IMG/VR virus record: IMGVR_UViG_3300030098_004212
Coordinates: 1 to 45,711 of that record
Source of the DNA: a virus
Direction: 5' to 3' (one strand)
Length of the DNA stretch: 45,711 nucleotides
How positions within the stretch are numbered: position 1 is the stretch's first letter; every line of letters starts with the position of its first letter. The position numbers and the translations under genes were made by a program. The notes beneath the pieces were generated by a model. It had not been told where the DNA came from. It saw only the letters and a list, made by a program, of their open reading frames with translations, and ran no database searches. This document shows positions 1-7,850 of this stretch, one piece after another.

Positions 1-2
1 CA

Positions 3-100
3 AAAAAAAAACTTCAAAATCAGTTCAGTGATGTAGGTACAAAGGATACTAGTTTGTTGTTAGAATGAGTGACAAACGTTGGGCTAAACATTTTATGAAT
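3..100 (+). repeat. Terminal direct repeat, left copy
   Basis: These 98 bases are identical to the last 98 of the window. Just outside, the left copy has one more A in a homopolymer (10 against 9) before the sequences part. The repeat covers the end of radA and the first codons of the next gene, so joining the ends restores a continuous gene pair. Best read as the overlap of a circular or circularly permuted genome rather than a true terminal repeat. Confidence 0.95.
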
Positions 101-388
101 GAGAATAGAAATAATCAATTCAGAAATGAACAATTAGAACTTTACAAAGAATTAAGAACAATAAGAGCAAATTCACGCCTGTTGATGGAATACGAAATAA
201 AATACAAATATGATGATGAAGAACGCATAGCAATAGTGGATATCGCAGATTTATCAAGAAAAGAAGTCTTCAGATTAAATGGTCCTATTCATACTTCATC
301 TGCTAAGAAGGTACTTAAAGATGAAATACAGAAAGAAGGCTTAGAGCAACTAGGTTGGAAGGTTACTGATATTGATACCGTTTTCTAA
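65..388 (+). CDS. Small PD-(D/E)XK-like nuclease-fold protein, radA-linked
   Basis: 107 residues. The start ATG overlaps the radA stop codon (ATGA) once the ends are joined, so it is co-translated with RadA. A charged helical N-terminus is followed by a pattern like the DUF559/Vsr group: a hydrophobic strand ending in VDIAD, a second strand VFRLNG with a nearby H, a KDEIQ helix and a final LGWKV strand. The acidic residue expected in the second strand is replaced by R or N, so catalysis is doubtful. Nuclease fold is inference; it could be an inactive DNA-binding partner of RadA. Confidence 0.45.
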   Translation: MSDKRWAKHFMNENRNNQFRNEQLELYKELRTIRANSRLLMEYEIKYKYDDEERIAIVDIADLSRKEVFRLNGPIHTSSAKKVLKDEIQKEGLEQLGWKVTDIDTVF

Positions 389-389
389 C

Positions 390-401
390 ATTACTTTTTT
401 T
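390..401 (+). terminator. Oligo-T terminator after the radA operon
   Basis: A run of seven T follows the stop codon at once, as in archaeal intrinsic terminators. It separates the radA pair from the next promoter. Confidence 0.45.
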
Positions 402-438
402 ATACACACTATACACACATTATACACACACTACACAC
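402..438 (+). repeat. Four TACACAC repeats, candidate operator or iteron
   Basis: Four copies of (A/C)TACACAC begin at 402, 411, 422 and 431, spaced 9, 11 and 9 bases. They lie directly upstream of the TATA box of the RHH/Prim-Pol-MCM operon. Spaced short direct repeats next to a ribbon-helix-helix gene suggest an autoregulatory operator; being next to the helicase gene also allows a replication-origin iteron. Confidence 0.5.
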
Positions 439-452
439 AAAAAATCACTTGA

Positions 453-460
453 TTTATATT
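453..460 (+). promoter_or_regulatory. TATA box of the replication operon
   Basis: TTATATTT centred about 27 bases before the ATG at 483, the archaeal TATA distance for a leaderless mRNA. No Shine-Dalgarno sequence precedes this ATG. Confidence 0.6.
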
Positions 461-482
461 TGGTTTTCACGTAACTTACTGC

Positions 483-779
483 ATGAGCAGGGTTAATATC
501 TACATTAGACCACATCAGAAGAAGACTTTAAAAAAGATGGATAAACTACGTGGTACATTATCAAAGTCAGAGTTCATTCTTAAATCAGTTGAATATATGA
601 TTGATACACATGAAAAGAATAAAGATATACTATCACCAATAGACTTACCAAACCTAGCAGATGATGTTGAGATTTGGAAAATATACTTCCAAGGCATGCA
701 ATTAACTAACTTGGTAGATGCAATAACAAAGCTAGAAAAACTACAGAACTTAGCTAGAATGGAGGTTGCAGACAGATAA
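483..779 (+). CDS. Ribbon-helix-helix DNA-binding protein
   Basis: 98 residues. The first 40 fit an RHH (CopG/Arc-like) fold: short strand VNIYIRP, a helix with KKTLKKMDKL, then the turn LSKSEF and a second helix. The rest is a helical tail. The stop overlaps the next start as TAATG, so it is first gene of the primase-helicase operon. The four TACACAC repeats upstream are a plausible binding site, suggesting autoregulation of replication. Fold assignment is from pattern only. Confidence 0.65.
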   Translation: MSRVNIYIRPHQKKTLKKMDKLRGTLSKSEFILKSVEYMIDTHEKNKDILSPIDLPNLADDVEIWKIYFQGMQLTNLVDAITKLEKLQNLARMEVADR

Positions 780-3193
780 TGTTAGATAGAAGTATTTTCA
801 ATTTAATACCACTTAGAGAGAAATCCAAAATGCCTGCTATATCATGGGGTGAGTTTAAAGATAAGAAATACGATGGTGAGTTAAAGACAGTTAATTATGC
901 AGTAATATGTGGTCAAGTATCAGAATGTGTAGTTATTGATATAGATAGTCCAGAGTTGACACCAGAGATATTCCAAGGTTGGGAAGACTTGAAGAAAAAG
1001 ACTCTAGTTGTAAAAACAGGGTCAGGTGGTTATCATATCTATACTAAACCAAAGAATGGTCAGTATCCACCAAAGATGCCATTAACTAATGATAGAGGTC
1101 AGCATATAGATATCCAATCAACCGGGTCATATGTTTTAGGTCCGGGCAGCATACATCCAAATGGTAACCGCTACGAAATAATTAGTACCACTACACAAGT
1201 ATTAGAAATGGATATTACCAATTTTCTAGAACATCTTAAGAAATGGGGCTTTAACACAGAGTATGGTGGATTAAAGAGATTTGATGAAATAGCTAAAGGT
1301 AACTTAGCAAAAGGTGAAAGGAATAATAGTGCATTCAAGTATGCAATCAACTTACTAGAGAATGTAGGTATGGATGCAACAACAGCACAGGCAGAAATGG
1401 ATAGATGGAATAACACATTAAAACCACCAATGGAAGATAGAGAGTTGAAAGCAGTCTTCGAGTCAGCATTAAAGAAATACACAAGAAAGGTAGTTCCACA
1501 AGTTGAGGCAGAGGTAAAAGAACCAATTCCTATGCGAGACATATCAGCAAAAGATGAGGGTAAGTCAATATCATTTTATGCATTTGTAGCAGCTATGGAT
1601 GAACATAGAACCATTACAAAGAAACTTGTACATAATTGCCCAAAATGTGGTAATAGTAAAACTGTAAAAACAGATGGTTATGAAAATCCTAGAACTCCTC
1701 ATTGTGAGAAATGTCATAATGAAATGATACCAGATGAAGAAACCCGGGAGACTGAAGATATTAGAACTATCTTATTACAAGAGTTACCAGATAAGGTAGA
1801 AAATAACACACCAGCTAAAAAGACAGCAAGAGTAAAAGGTGACTTAGCTAGACTTATCTATATCTCTGCAAGACCAATATTAGTAATAGGTAAATTTAGA
1901 AGTGTGAAAGTAAAAGGTAAAATGGAAAACGAGATTATAATAGAGGTTCAAAACTTGAATTATATTGATGAAGATGTCCTAAGTGTGTCAAGCACAGAAG
2001 AGCTACAAAAAATACAGGAAAGAATAGATAGTAACCCAGACTTTTTTGATGATTTAACAGAATGTTTTGCACCACATATTTTTGGTTATAACGATATAAA
2101 GAAATCATGTTTATTATTCATGGTAGGAGGAGGTAACTTGAGAAGAAAGGATATCCACGTAATAGTAATTGGTAACCCGGGTAGAGGTAAAAGTGAAATA
2201 TTGAAAGAGGTAGGTTATCTAACAAAGTCATCATATGTAAACGGTAAATTAGCAAGTGGAGCAGGTCTTGCAGCAGGAATGGTAAAACTATCAACTGGTA
2301 ACAGTGTAGTACAAACAGGTCCTTTAACACTATATCCATTTGTCTTAATTGATGAGTTAGATAAAATGAGAAAAGATGACAGAGCAGCTTTACTAGAAAG
2401 CATGGAGCAAAGAACAGTATCATTACACAAAGCAGGTGTAGATTTAACAGTACCAAGTAAAGCAAGAATATTAGCTGCAGCAAACCCTAGACTAGGTAAG
2501 TGGAAAGAAGATATGGGGCTAGAACAAAACATTAACTTAGAGTCATTTCTTTTATCAAGATTTGACCTAATATGGGGGGTAATCAAACAAAGTAGTATGG
2601 AAAGAGCAAGGGTTGCACATCACATTGTTACACAATCTATGGAAGAACATGATATATTCTTAACACGAGATGAATTGAAAAGATACATCCATTACTGTGA
2701 ATCGCTAAAACCAAAGCTTAGTGAAGAGGCAGCAAGACATTTAGAGGACTTTTACGTTAGAACAGCAGAGTTCATAGAAAGAAACAACTCTGAATCATTA
2801 CCATTAGAAGAAAGACAGTTAGAAGGATTAATCAGGTTAGCAACAGCTCATGCTAAATTACACCTTAAAGATACAGTAGAGGTTATTGACATGCAAGAAG
2901 CAGTTAGATTATACGAAGAGAGCTTACATAGTTTCGGAATAGAAACAAGTGAGGGAGGCTACCAGATGGACCTTAGAAGTCCTGCAGCTAACAAAGAAGA
3001 AGCATTCTGGGGTGCCATCAATCAAATATCAGACGAAAATAAACACTTTAGACAAGACGAATTACTACTTAAACTAAAAGAATACAAATTCTTTAACAGT
3101 ATACACCAAGCTAAATCATACCTAGATGGAATGATAGCTAAATCAAGAATACTATTGAATGAAGATGGAAGCTATAGAATCAATAAACTCTAA
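779..3193 (+). CDS. Fused primase-polymerase and MCM helicase
   Basis: 804 residues. Residues 1-155 are an archaeo-eukaryotic primase-polymerase: catalytic DID at 54-56, SGGYHIY around 82-88 and the GSYVLGPGS strand. Residues 175-235 look like a PriCT helical cap. CPKC (287-290) with CEKC (309-312) forms a zinc ribbon, and 330-400 resembles the MCM OB fold. The AAA+ MCM core follows: Walker A GNPGRGKS 465-472, Walker B LIDELD 523-528, sensor N569 and arginine-finger motif SRFD 593-596. A C-terminal helical/winged-helix region ends the protein. It probably primes and unwinds viral DNA. GGAGGTTG upstream of the ATG is a Shine-Dalgarno sequence. No family-B polymerase is seen in the window, so elongation is likely done by the host. 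Confidence 0.9.
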   Translation: MLDRSIFNLIPLREKSKMPAISWGEFKDKKYDGELKTVNYAVICGQVSECVVIDIDSPELTPEIFQGWEDLKKKTLVVKTGSGGYHIYTKPKNGQYPPKMPLTNDRGQHIDIQSTGSYVLGPGSIHPNGNRYEIISTTTQVLEMDITNFLEHLKKWGFNTEYGGLKRFDEIAKGNLAKGERNNSAFKYAINLLENVGMDATTAQAEMDRWNNTLKPPMEDRELKAVFESALKKYTRKVVPQVEAEVKEPIPMRDISAKDEGKSISFYAFVAAMDEHRTITKKLVHNCPKCGNSKTVKTDGYENPRTPHCEKCHNEMIPDEETRETEDIRTILLQELPDKVENNTPAKKTARVKGDLARLIYISARPILVIGKFRSVKVKGKMENEIIIEVQNLNYIDEDVLSVSSTEELQKIQERIDSNPDFFDDLTECFAPHIFGYNDIKKSCLLFMVGGGNLRRKDIHVIVIGNPGRGKSEILKEVGYLTKSSYVNGKLASGAGLAAGMVKLSTGNSVVQTGPLTLYPFVLIDELDKMRKDDRAALLESMEQRTVSLHKAGVDLTVPSKARILAAANPRLGKWKEDMGLEQNINLESFLLSRFDLIWGVIKQSSMERARVAHHIVTQSMEEHDIFLTRDELKRYIHYCESLKPKLSEEAARHLEDFYVRTAEFIERNNSESLPLEERQLEGLIRLATAHAKLHLKDTVEVIDMQEAVRLYEESLHSFGIETSEGGYQMDLRSPAANKEEAFWGAINQISDENKHFRQDELLLKLKEYKFFNSIHQAKSYLDGMIAKSRILLNEDGSYRINKL

Positions 3194-3566
3194 CCCTAAT
3201 ACTAGGGGGAAAGGTTGGGTTCAGCTTATAAGGCAGTTACACCAATATTTTGGTATGGAATACAAAGGAAATAATTCACAAAGTAGAATAGAGAAAGGAT
3301 TTGAGATCTTTCTAAAAAATCAGGTCCACCTATTCAGCGACAATCCTTACCATGCAAGAGTCGAGGGCGATAATGGTAAAGAATACAAAGTCGTAATTAG
3401 TGCATGCACATGCACATGCCCAGACAAAGAATACAATTTGGCACCAGAAGAAAGATGTAAACACATCAGAGCAGCAGAGCTAGCAAGAGACGAACAACTA
3501 GGTCTACTACCAAAAGCAGCAATTGACCAAATCGAATACTTCAGAAGAAAGGAGGTTACAGCATGA
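3159..3566 (+). CDS. SWIM zinc-finger protein
   Basis: 135 residues from the first ATG, which overlaps the helicase gene by 35 bases; a second in-frame ATG at 3255 would give 103 residues and no overlap. The C-terminal half has the SWIM signature CxC...CxH: CTC at 85-87 and CKH at 100-102. SWIM domains bind DNA or protein; in archaea and eukaryotes some act with Rad51-family recombinases, which fits a virus with its own RadA. The upstream extension looks protein-like (GWVQLIRQLHQ), so the long start is kept with doubt. Confidence 0.7.
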   Translation: MKMEAIESINSNPNTRGKGWVQLIRQLHQYFGMEYKGNNSQSRIEKGFEIFLKNQVHLFSDNPYHARVEGDNGKEYKVVISACTCTCPDKEYNLAPEERCKHIRAAELARDEQLGLLPKAAIDQIEYFRRKEVTA

Positions 3567-3745
3567 ATAGCTGGGGCTTCAAAATAACTTCCGAAACAAC
3601 ATGGGAAGACATACTCAATTTTGTGGAAAAAACAATTCCACCAGAAGAGACAAACGAAAGAAACGCATGCTTTTGGCAACTCTCACTAGAGTGGGAAAAC
3701 CAACAGGCTATCAAAACAGGAGAAGTGGAGGACCCAACACAATGA
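3563..3745 (+). CDS. Small hypothetical protein
   Basis: 60 residues, ATGA overlap with the SWIM gene and a strong Shine-Dalgarno AGGAGGTT just upstream. Trp- and Glu-rich (three W, many E), no recognised motif. Translational coupling to both neighbours is the main support. Confidence 0.6.
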   Translation: MNSWGFKITSETTWEDILNFVEKTIPPEETNERNACFWQLSLEWENQQAIKTGEVEDPTQ

Positions 3746-3960
3746 ATAGCAGAACCAAATGCACAGCAAAGAAACCATGCAAAGAGTGCAGACAGTTGCG
3801 TGAACTAGGTGTAATACTACACAAACAGTTCAAGCATATAATCTCTCTTGAAGCACCAGAGCCAACACAACACGATGCACATCTTTGGAGAGCAAGAATT
3901 ATGTGTCCTGTAAAACATGTAGAAATACCACCAAAATTCAAGAGAGGTAAGAGAGTTTGA
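3742..3960 (+). CDS. Small basic cysteine-knuckle protein
   Basis: 72 residues starting at the ATG that overlaps the previous stop (ATGA); a longer in-frame start at 3601 would run inside the previous gene and is not used. CTAKKPCKEC near the N-terminus and a later CPVKH could bind one zinc. Basic tail FKRGKRV. Function unknown. Confidence 0.6.
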   Translation: MNSRTKCTAKKPCKECRQLRELGVILHKQFKHIISLEAPEPTQHDAHLWRARIMCPVKHVEIPPKFKRGKRV

Positions 3961-4562
3961 TACGTGTAGAGGAAGAAAAACCAAAGTGTGAATGGGGTCA
4001 CTGTGAACATCCACCAGAGGACCACGATGCAGGAACATGTTGGCATATCGTCAAACCAGAATTGGCTGATAAACCAACACTTAGAAAATACTGTGAGTGC
4101 AGCATGGATGAGCAAACTGATGAAGCATACGGTACAAAAATACAAAGTATCAAAAGCTGGGCAGACATAGAAAGACATGAAGGTAAAGGATGGATGGAAG
4201 CAACACCATGTCCTAAATGTGTTAAGAATGAGGAAAAACTACCAACTGGTTTAATCTTAACCAACATCCACCCAAGGTCCAAAATAGGTACACCTAAAGA
4301 GTGTAATTTCTGTTTTGGTAAAGGTACAGTAGACCTCATGTTAACTATGGAGTGTGAGAAATGCAAGAAAGTAGCCTTGATAAGAACAGACACAAAATTA
4401 TGTGTAGCATGTGAAGAGTATAAGGTAAAACCAAAAAACTACTTCACAGGAAAGGTAATTGAGGTTGCATTACGTGATGCAACAACATCAGCCATAGCAG
4501 CACAAAAACTCTTCGATGCAAAAGAAGAACAACGGAAAGCACAGGAAAAACGCAATATATAA
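3957..4562 (+). CDS. Multi-zinc-knuckle protein, DnaJ-like cysteine pattern
   Basis: 201 residues, TTG start overlapping the previous stop as TTGA. The N-terminal third has CEWGHCEH and CWHI; the middle has CPKC, CNFCFGKG, CEKCKK and CVAC, reminiscent of the DnaJ zinc-binding domain (CxxCxGxG type). The C-terminal 40 residues form a charged helix. Probably a zinc-folded adaptor; no catalytic site seen. Followed by a new promoter near 4554. Confidence 0.65.
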   Translation: MIRVEEEKPKCEWGHCEHPPEDHDAGTCWHIVKPELADKPTLRKYCECSMDEQTDEAYGTKIQSIKSWADIERHEGKGWMEATPCPKCVKNEEKLPTGLILTNIHPRSKIGTPKECNFCFGKGTVDLMLTMECEKCKKVALIRTDTKLCVACEEYKVKPKNYFTGKVIEVALRDATTSAIAAQKLFDAKEEQRKAQEKRNI

Positions 4563-4591
4563 ATGGGGTAACATACTATTTATATATCAGA

Positions 4592-5035
4592 ATGGCAGAG
4601 CTTGAGGATATAATCCCTAGACGAGATTATAAGCTTCTGCCTCACCTTCACAACAAATGTGTGAAGTGTGGGTCCTATCTTTTTTTATTATCACACCATA
4701 ATACAATAAGCCAATGGTGTGGTAAACATATTAATCCTATTAAAAGGTCATGTAGTTACTGTGGTAAATTGTTTAGTTATGATGAGTTAGATTGTGATGT
4801 TTGTGATTTAGAAATAGAAGCATTGGCAGATGCAGAGGTAGGTGTAGAAAGGAATGAAAAGACAATTAGGAAGATAAATAGAAAATACAAAAGGGGTGAA
4901 ATAGCAGAGATTGATTATCAGATACAAAAAGAGATATGTGAAGACGAGATTGAATTATGTACAAAAGAGGCAGAAAGAATAAGAAAACATCGAGGAATAG
5001 GGCTACATTCAGAGATTCCAACGCAAAAGCTGTAG
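4592..5035 (+). CDS. Zinc-ribbon and coiled-coil protein
   Basis: 147 residues. CVKC, a CGKH pair, CSYC and CDVC suggest two treble-clef or ribbon sites in the first 75 residues; the rest is a Glu/Lys-rich helix (ERNEKTIRKINRKYK). TATA-like ATATATAAAT lies 29-38 bases before the ATG. Function unknown. Confidence 0.6.
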   Translation: MAELEDIIPRRDYKLLPHLHNKCVKCGSYLFLLSHHNTISQWCGKHINPIKRSCSYCGKLFSYDELDCDVCDLEIEALADAEVGVERNEKTIRKINRKYKRGEIAEIDYQIQKEICEDEIELCTKEAERIRKHRGIGLHSEIPTQKL

Positions 5036-5325
5036 CGTGGTTACATGCTCATGGTTTTAAACAGGTCCTGTTAAGAACTCATTGTAGGCATAAAGATATA
5101 GTATATGCCACAAAATTTCATAAATATCTATCAACAGATTATTGGAATAAATGGGATGGTATGTGTTTTGATAGGCATGGCAGGCTATGGTTTATTCAAA
5201 TAAAGACCTCCGGGTTCCCTAAAGATGAGGGTATTTTAGAGTGGATGCAGGGTAAAAAAGGCATAAGAGGTCTATCTATACATTTTAAACCAAAGACAGC
5301 TCTACGTTTCTATTATAATCTTTAA
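4957..5325 (+). CDS. PD-(D/E)XK-like nuclease-fold protein
   Basis: 122 residues; the only in-frame ATG overlaps the previous gene by 79 bases and no later alternative start exists before the conserved part. The core resembles Hjc/VRR-NUC nucleases: helix AVAWLHAHGF, then WDGMCFD (acidic residue), strand LWFIQIKT with Q in place of the usual E of ExK, then a helix. Q is tolerated in some families of this fold. A Holliday-junction or end-processing role with RadA is inference. Confidence 0.5.
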   Translation: MYKRGRKNKKTSRNRATFRDSNAKAVAWLHAHGFKQVLLRTHCRHKDIVYATKFHKYLSTDYWNKWDGMCFDRHGRLWFIQIKTSGFPKDEGILEWMQGKKGIRGLSIHFKPKTALRFYYNL

Positions 5326-5327
5326 AT
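5321..5327 (+). promoter_or_regulatory. TATA box of the connector genes
   Basis: TTTAAAT 23-29 bases before the ATG at 5350. Confidence 0.45.
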
Positions 5328-5349
5328 GGCAGGAAAGGTTAGGTAATAC

Positions 5350-5691
5350 ATGGCATACTTCCAATTCACGAAGGTCAAGCAGATATTGGGTCAAACAGGT
5401 ACATCTAACGATGACAAGATTCAACATTACGGAGAAATGGCAGACACATACATTAACTCCTATCTAACAGATGTTAGAAATATATCAATACCTGTTACAT
5501 CAGCAGATTTCTCATCTACTCAAGAATTTAACGTTTTAATAGATATAGCTAATCAATTAACAGTAGCATATTTCTATAAATTCGAGTCAGGTGATACATC
5601 AACATCGGACCAAGCTGAAGCAGTATGGTTGAGATTCTTTACATCTAAATTCCAAAGACCAAGATTTAAAACAAGAGGAGCAGAGTTTTGA
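5350..5691 (+). CDS. Head-tail connector (adaptor) candidate
   Basis: 113 residues, mostly helical, with a stretch FNVLIDIANQLTVAYFY and a C-terminal RFFTSKFQRPRFKTR, the general look of gp6/gp15-type adaptors that sit under the portal. The stop overlaps the TTG start of the next gene. The two genes stand apart from the portal by 8 kb, which is unusual. Moderate confidence, from size, helix pattern and pairing with a stopper-sized protein. Confidence 0.45.
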   Translation: MAYFQFTKVKQILGQTGTSNDDKIQHYGEMADTYINSYLTDVRNISIPVTSADFSSTQEFNVLIDIANQLTVAYFYKFESGDTSTSDQAEAVWLRFFTSKFQRPRFKTRGAEF

Positions 5692-5945
5692 ATTACGAGT
5701 TTTGGTTAGCAGGTGACGGTGGAAACCTAGCAGATGTGTTATTGTTTTCTACATTTTTAGAGGAATGGAGCAGACCAACAAAGGGTCAACAATTAACAAT
5801 TAAAAATAAATTATTTGATGTTGTTAGAGTAGAACCATCAAGCAATCCAGATAACCAATTAGTCAAATATTTTGTAGCACCACACAACCCGGTTAAACCT
5901 TTCAAACATGATTTGGTTAACGTAGGCAAATTAGATGTCATTTAG
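5688..5945 (+). CDS. Possible head-closure (stopper) protein
   Basis: 85 residues, TTG start in a TTGA overlap. Beta-rich, with LTIKNKLFDVVRVEP, typical in size and texture of gp16-like stoppers, but no family signature. Coupled to the adaptor candidate. Confidence 0.35.
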   Translation: MNYEFWLAGDGGNLADVLLFSTFLEEWSRPTKGQQLTIKNKLFDVVRVEPSSNPDNQLVKYFVAPHNPVKPFKHDLVNVGKLDVI

Positions 5946-5950
5946 TATAG

Positions 5951-5958
5951 TTTATATG
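5951..5958 (+). promoter_or_regulatory. TATA box of the exonuclease gene
   Basis: TTTATATG about 27 bases before the ATG at 5981. The same octamer precedes the tail-tube gene. Confidence 0.5.
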
Positions 5959-5980
5959 TAACAAACACAAATGATAATAG

Positions 5981-6745
5981 ATGGTAAAACCAAATCAATT
6001 TGGCAACTACAAGCGTTTGCTAAGCCTTGATAAAATAAAATTAAGATTCGGGCTGCATCAGAAACTACATGATTTTGAAGTGGACCAATTATTTTCAGAT
6101 GTTAAACACAAGAAATTCACAGAAATACAGTACAGATACCTAGAGAAAGGCATCAGATATCAGGGTATAATTGATATAGAAACATCAGATTTTAATCCAT
6201 ATAAGAACTTCATTATTGGATACGTTATGGTCATCCGGGATATAGTAACAGGTAAGGAAGAACTAATAGCAGATAACATACAAAAGAGAGATATAGCAGA
6301 AGCTGTAAAGAATGATTCATTTGATTTTGATTCAAGATTATTAGAAGGTCTAGGGGTTAACATGGCAAGATGTGACCATTTAGTAGGGCATTACAGCTCT
6401 AAATTTGATATTCCATATATTAGGTCCAGATTATTATTAACCAATCAAGAACAATACATACCACCTTATGGACAGCTAAGATTTGGTGACACATGGAGAA
6501 TGATGAAAAATAGCATCAAAGCACCTAGAAACACCCTAAAGAACCTAGCTATCTACACTAATACTAAGGACCAAAAGACACACGTTGATTTTGAACACTG
6601 GCAAAGAATCTGGTTTAAGGATTCACCACAGTGGGATAAATCTATGAAATATATCATGGACCATTGTATTAAAGATGTAAAAATGACAGTAAGAGCATTA
6701 AAGAAAATAGAAAAGTTCAACAATATTCCAATGGCGATGGTATGA
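5981..6745 (+). CDS. DnaQ-like 3'-5' exonuclease (RNase H fold)
   Basis: 254 residues. Exo I motif GIIDIET with D65 and E67, Exo II HYSSKFDIPYI with D143, and Exo III around YIMDHCIKD with D232. The fourth position is H228 (H-x3-D), between the DEDDh and DEDDy patterns. An N-terminal 55-residue extension is unassigned. Likely proofreading or end-trimming in replication or recombination. Stop overlaps the next start (ATGA). Confidence 0.75.
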   Translation: MVKPNQFGNYKRLLSLDKIKLRFGLHQKLHDFEVDQLFSDVKHKKFTEIQYRYLEKGIRYQGIIDIETSDFNPYKNFIIGYVMVIRDIVTGKEELIADNIQKRDIAEAVKNDSFDFDSRLLEGLGVNMARCDHLVGHYSSKFDIPYIRSRLLLTNQEQYIPPYGQLRFGDTWRMMKNSIKAPRNTLKNLAIYTNTKDQKTHVDFEHWQRIWFKDSPQWDKSMKYIMDHCIKDVKMTVRALKKIEKFNNIPMAMV

Positions 6746-6939
6746 CAGAAGAAACTAAACCACAACAAGCAATACCAAATGAAGTACAGATTGATGTTAA
6801 TGATAATACAACAGCATATAACCGTAATGTTTCAGTAAGAATAACAGATGGGGGAGGGGTAATTAACCCAGAAGAGCTATCAAAAATAGCATTACAACGA
6901 ATAAAAGAGGTAAGAAAAGAAATTGGCATTAACGAGTAG
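6742..6939 (+). CDS. Small hypothetical protein
   Basis: 65 residues, ATGA overlap with the exonuclease gene. Beta strand NVSVRITDGGG then a helix PEELSKIALQRIKEVRKE. Unrecognised. Confidence 0.5.
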   Translation: MTEETKPQQAIPNEVQIDVNDNTTAYNRNVSVRITDGGGVINPEELSKIALQRIKEVRKEIGINE

Positions 6940-7192
6940 AGAGGGATTTGCAAGTTGGTATGCAGCATTTGTTATGGCACATACTGTTATGGATGTTGAT
7001 ATTACTGATATGAGTGAGGAATTTCAAATGATGTATAATGATATAATTAATACCGTTTGGCAGTCAAGATACCCAGATTTAACCAAAGAGGATTTAGATG
7101 AATTAAAAGATGATTTAAACATAGAACTTATGGCTATACAAACAATATTAGATGAAGCAGTTAAATCAGATAGAATGGGGGAAAGAGTATAA
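6923..7192 (+). CDS. Small acidic helical protein
   Basis: 89 residues from a TTG at 6923 (17-base overlap); a shorter start at an internal ATG is possible. Acidic, helical, with DLTKEDLDELKDDL. Unrecognised. Confidence 0.5.
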   Translation: MALTSREGFASWYAAFVMAHTVMDVDITDMSEEFQMMYNDIINTVWQSRYPDLTKEDLDELKDDLNIELMAIQTILDEAVKSDRMGERV

Positions 7193-7326
7193 TGAAAGGT
7201 AAAAGATATGCTAGAGATAATGGTAGAATAATAACAGCAAAAGAGATAGCAGATGCTGCAGGGATAAACACCATAACATTGTTTTATAATGTAAAGATGC
7301 TTAAAGAAATTATAAAATCCTTATAA
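7192..7326 (+). CDS. 44-residue helix-turn-helix protein
   Basis: ATG overlaps the preceding stop (TAATG). Residues 15-43 read as an HTH: TAKEIADAAGIN then TITLFYNVKMLKEI. Probably a tiny DNA-binding protein; it sits directly before the small terminase, whose own N-terminus is also HTH. Confidence 0.55.
   Translation: MKGKRYARDNGRIITAKEIADAAGINTITLFYNVKMLKEIIKSL
7319..7326 (+). promoter_or_regulatory. TATA box of the terminase genes
   Basis: CCTTATAA 24-31 bases before the ATG at 7350; it overlaps the end of the preceding small gene. Confidence 0.5.
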
Positions 7327-7349
7327 ACTATAATACCCTAGTATTATTT

Positions 7350-7850
7350 ATGCCTAAAAAACTAGGGAAAACTAGGGCAAAAGGTGGCAGACCCACAAAA
7401 GCTAAACAGGTTGAAATTAGAAAGAAATGTGAGCAAGAATATCTTGAATATCATTCAGCAGCCTATGCAGCAAGAGTTTTGGACCTTAACGTTAACACAG
7501 TGGAGAAATACTTTAGAGAGTTTGCAGAAGCAGAATTGGAAGAGACTAACCGGGATTTTGTAACTAAACAACGTTCTGTAAAATACAAAGTTATTGCAAG
7601 ATTAGATGATATATTAACTAAATTAGATGAACAATACAGGGATATTACTACTGAATTAAAAGAAAAGAGTCAAGAAGAGCTTGATAAAGGTAGGTATGAA
7701 GCCATGAAAACATCAGTATTGAAGGCTATGTCTGATATATTACAACAGAAAGCAAGCATTGAAACAACACCAACATTAGATATTTCTATTGATAAATACA
7801 TAGAGGAAACATATGGACAGCATCTTAGCGAAAAAGTGGCAAACTCTTAA
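7350..7850 (+). CDS. terS: Terminase small subunit
   Basis: 166 residues. KGGRPTKAKQ start, then an HTH (AAYAARVLDLNVNTVEKYFRE), a long coiled-coil centre with KLDEQYRDITTELKEK, and a C-terminal tail. This is the usual TerS order: DNA-binding, oligomerisation and TerL-binding. It lies immediately upstream of the terminase ATPase, overlapping it by 38 bases. Confidence 0.75.
   Translation: MPKKLGKTRAKGGRPTKAKQVEIRKKCEQEYLEYHSAAYAARVLDLNVNTVEKYFREFAEAELEETNRDFVTKQRSVKYKVIARLDDILTKLDEQYRDITTELKEKSQEELDKGRYEAMKTSVLKAMSDILQQKASIETTPTLDISIDKYIEETYGQHLSEKVANS

Noticed and set aside
402-438. CRISPR-like array
   Set aside because: Units of eight bases with one- to three-base gaps are too short; better read as operator repeats.
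2118-2586. Minus-strand ORFs opposite the MCM core
   Set aside because: The plus strand holds clear Walker motifs; the minus frames are Leu/Ser-rich shadows.
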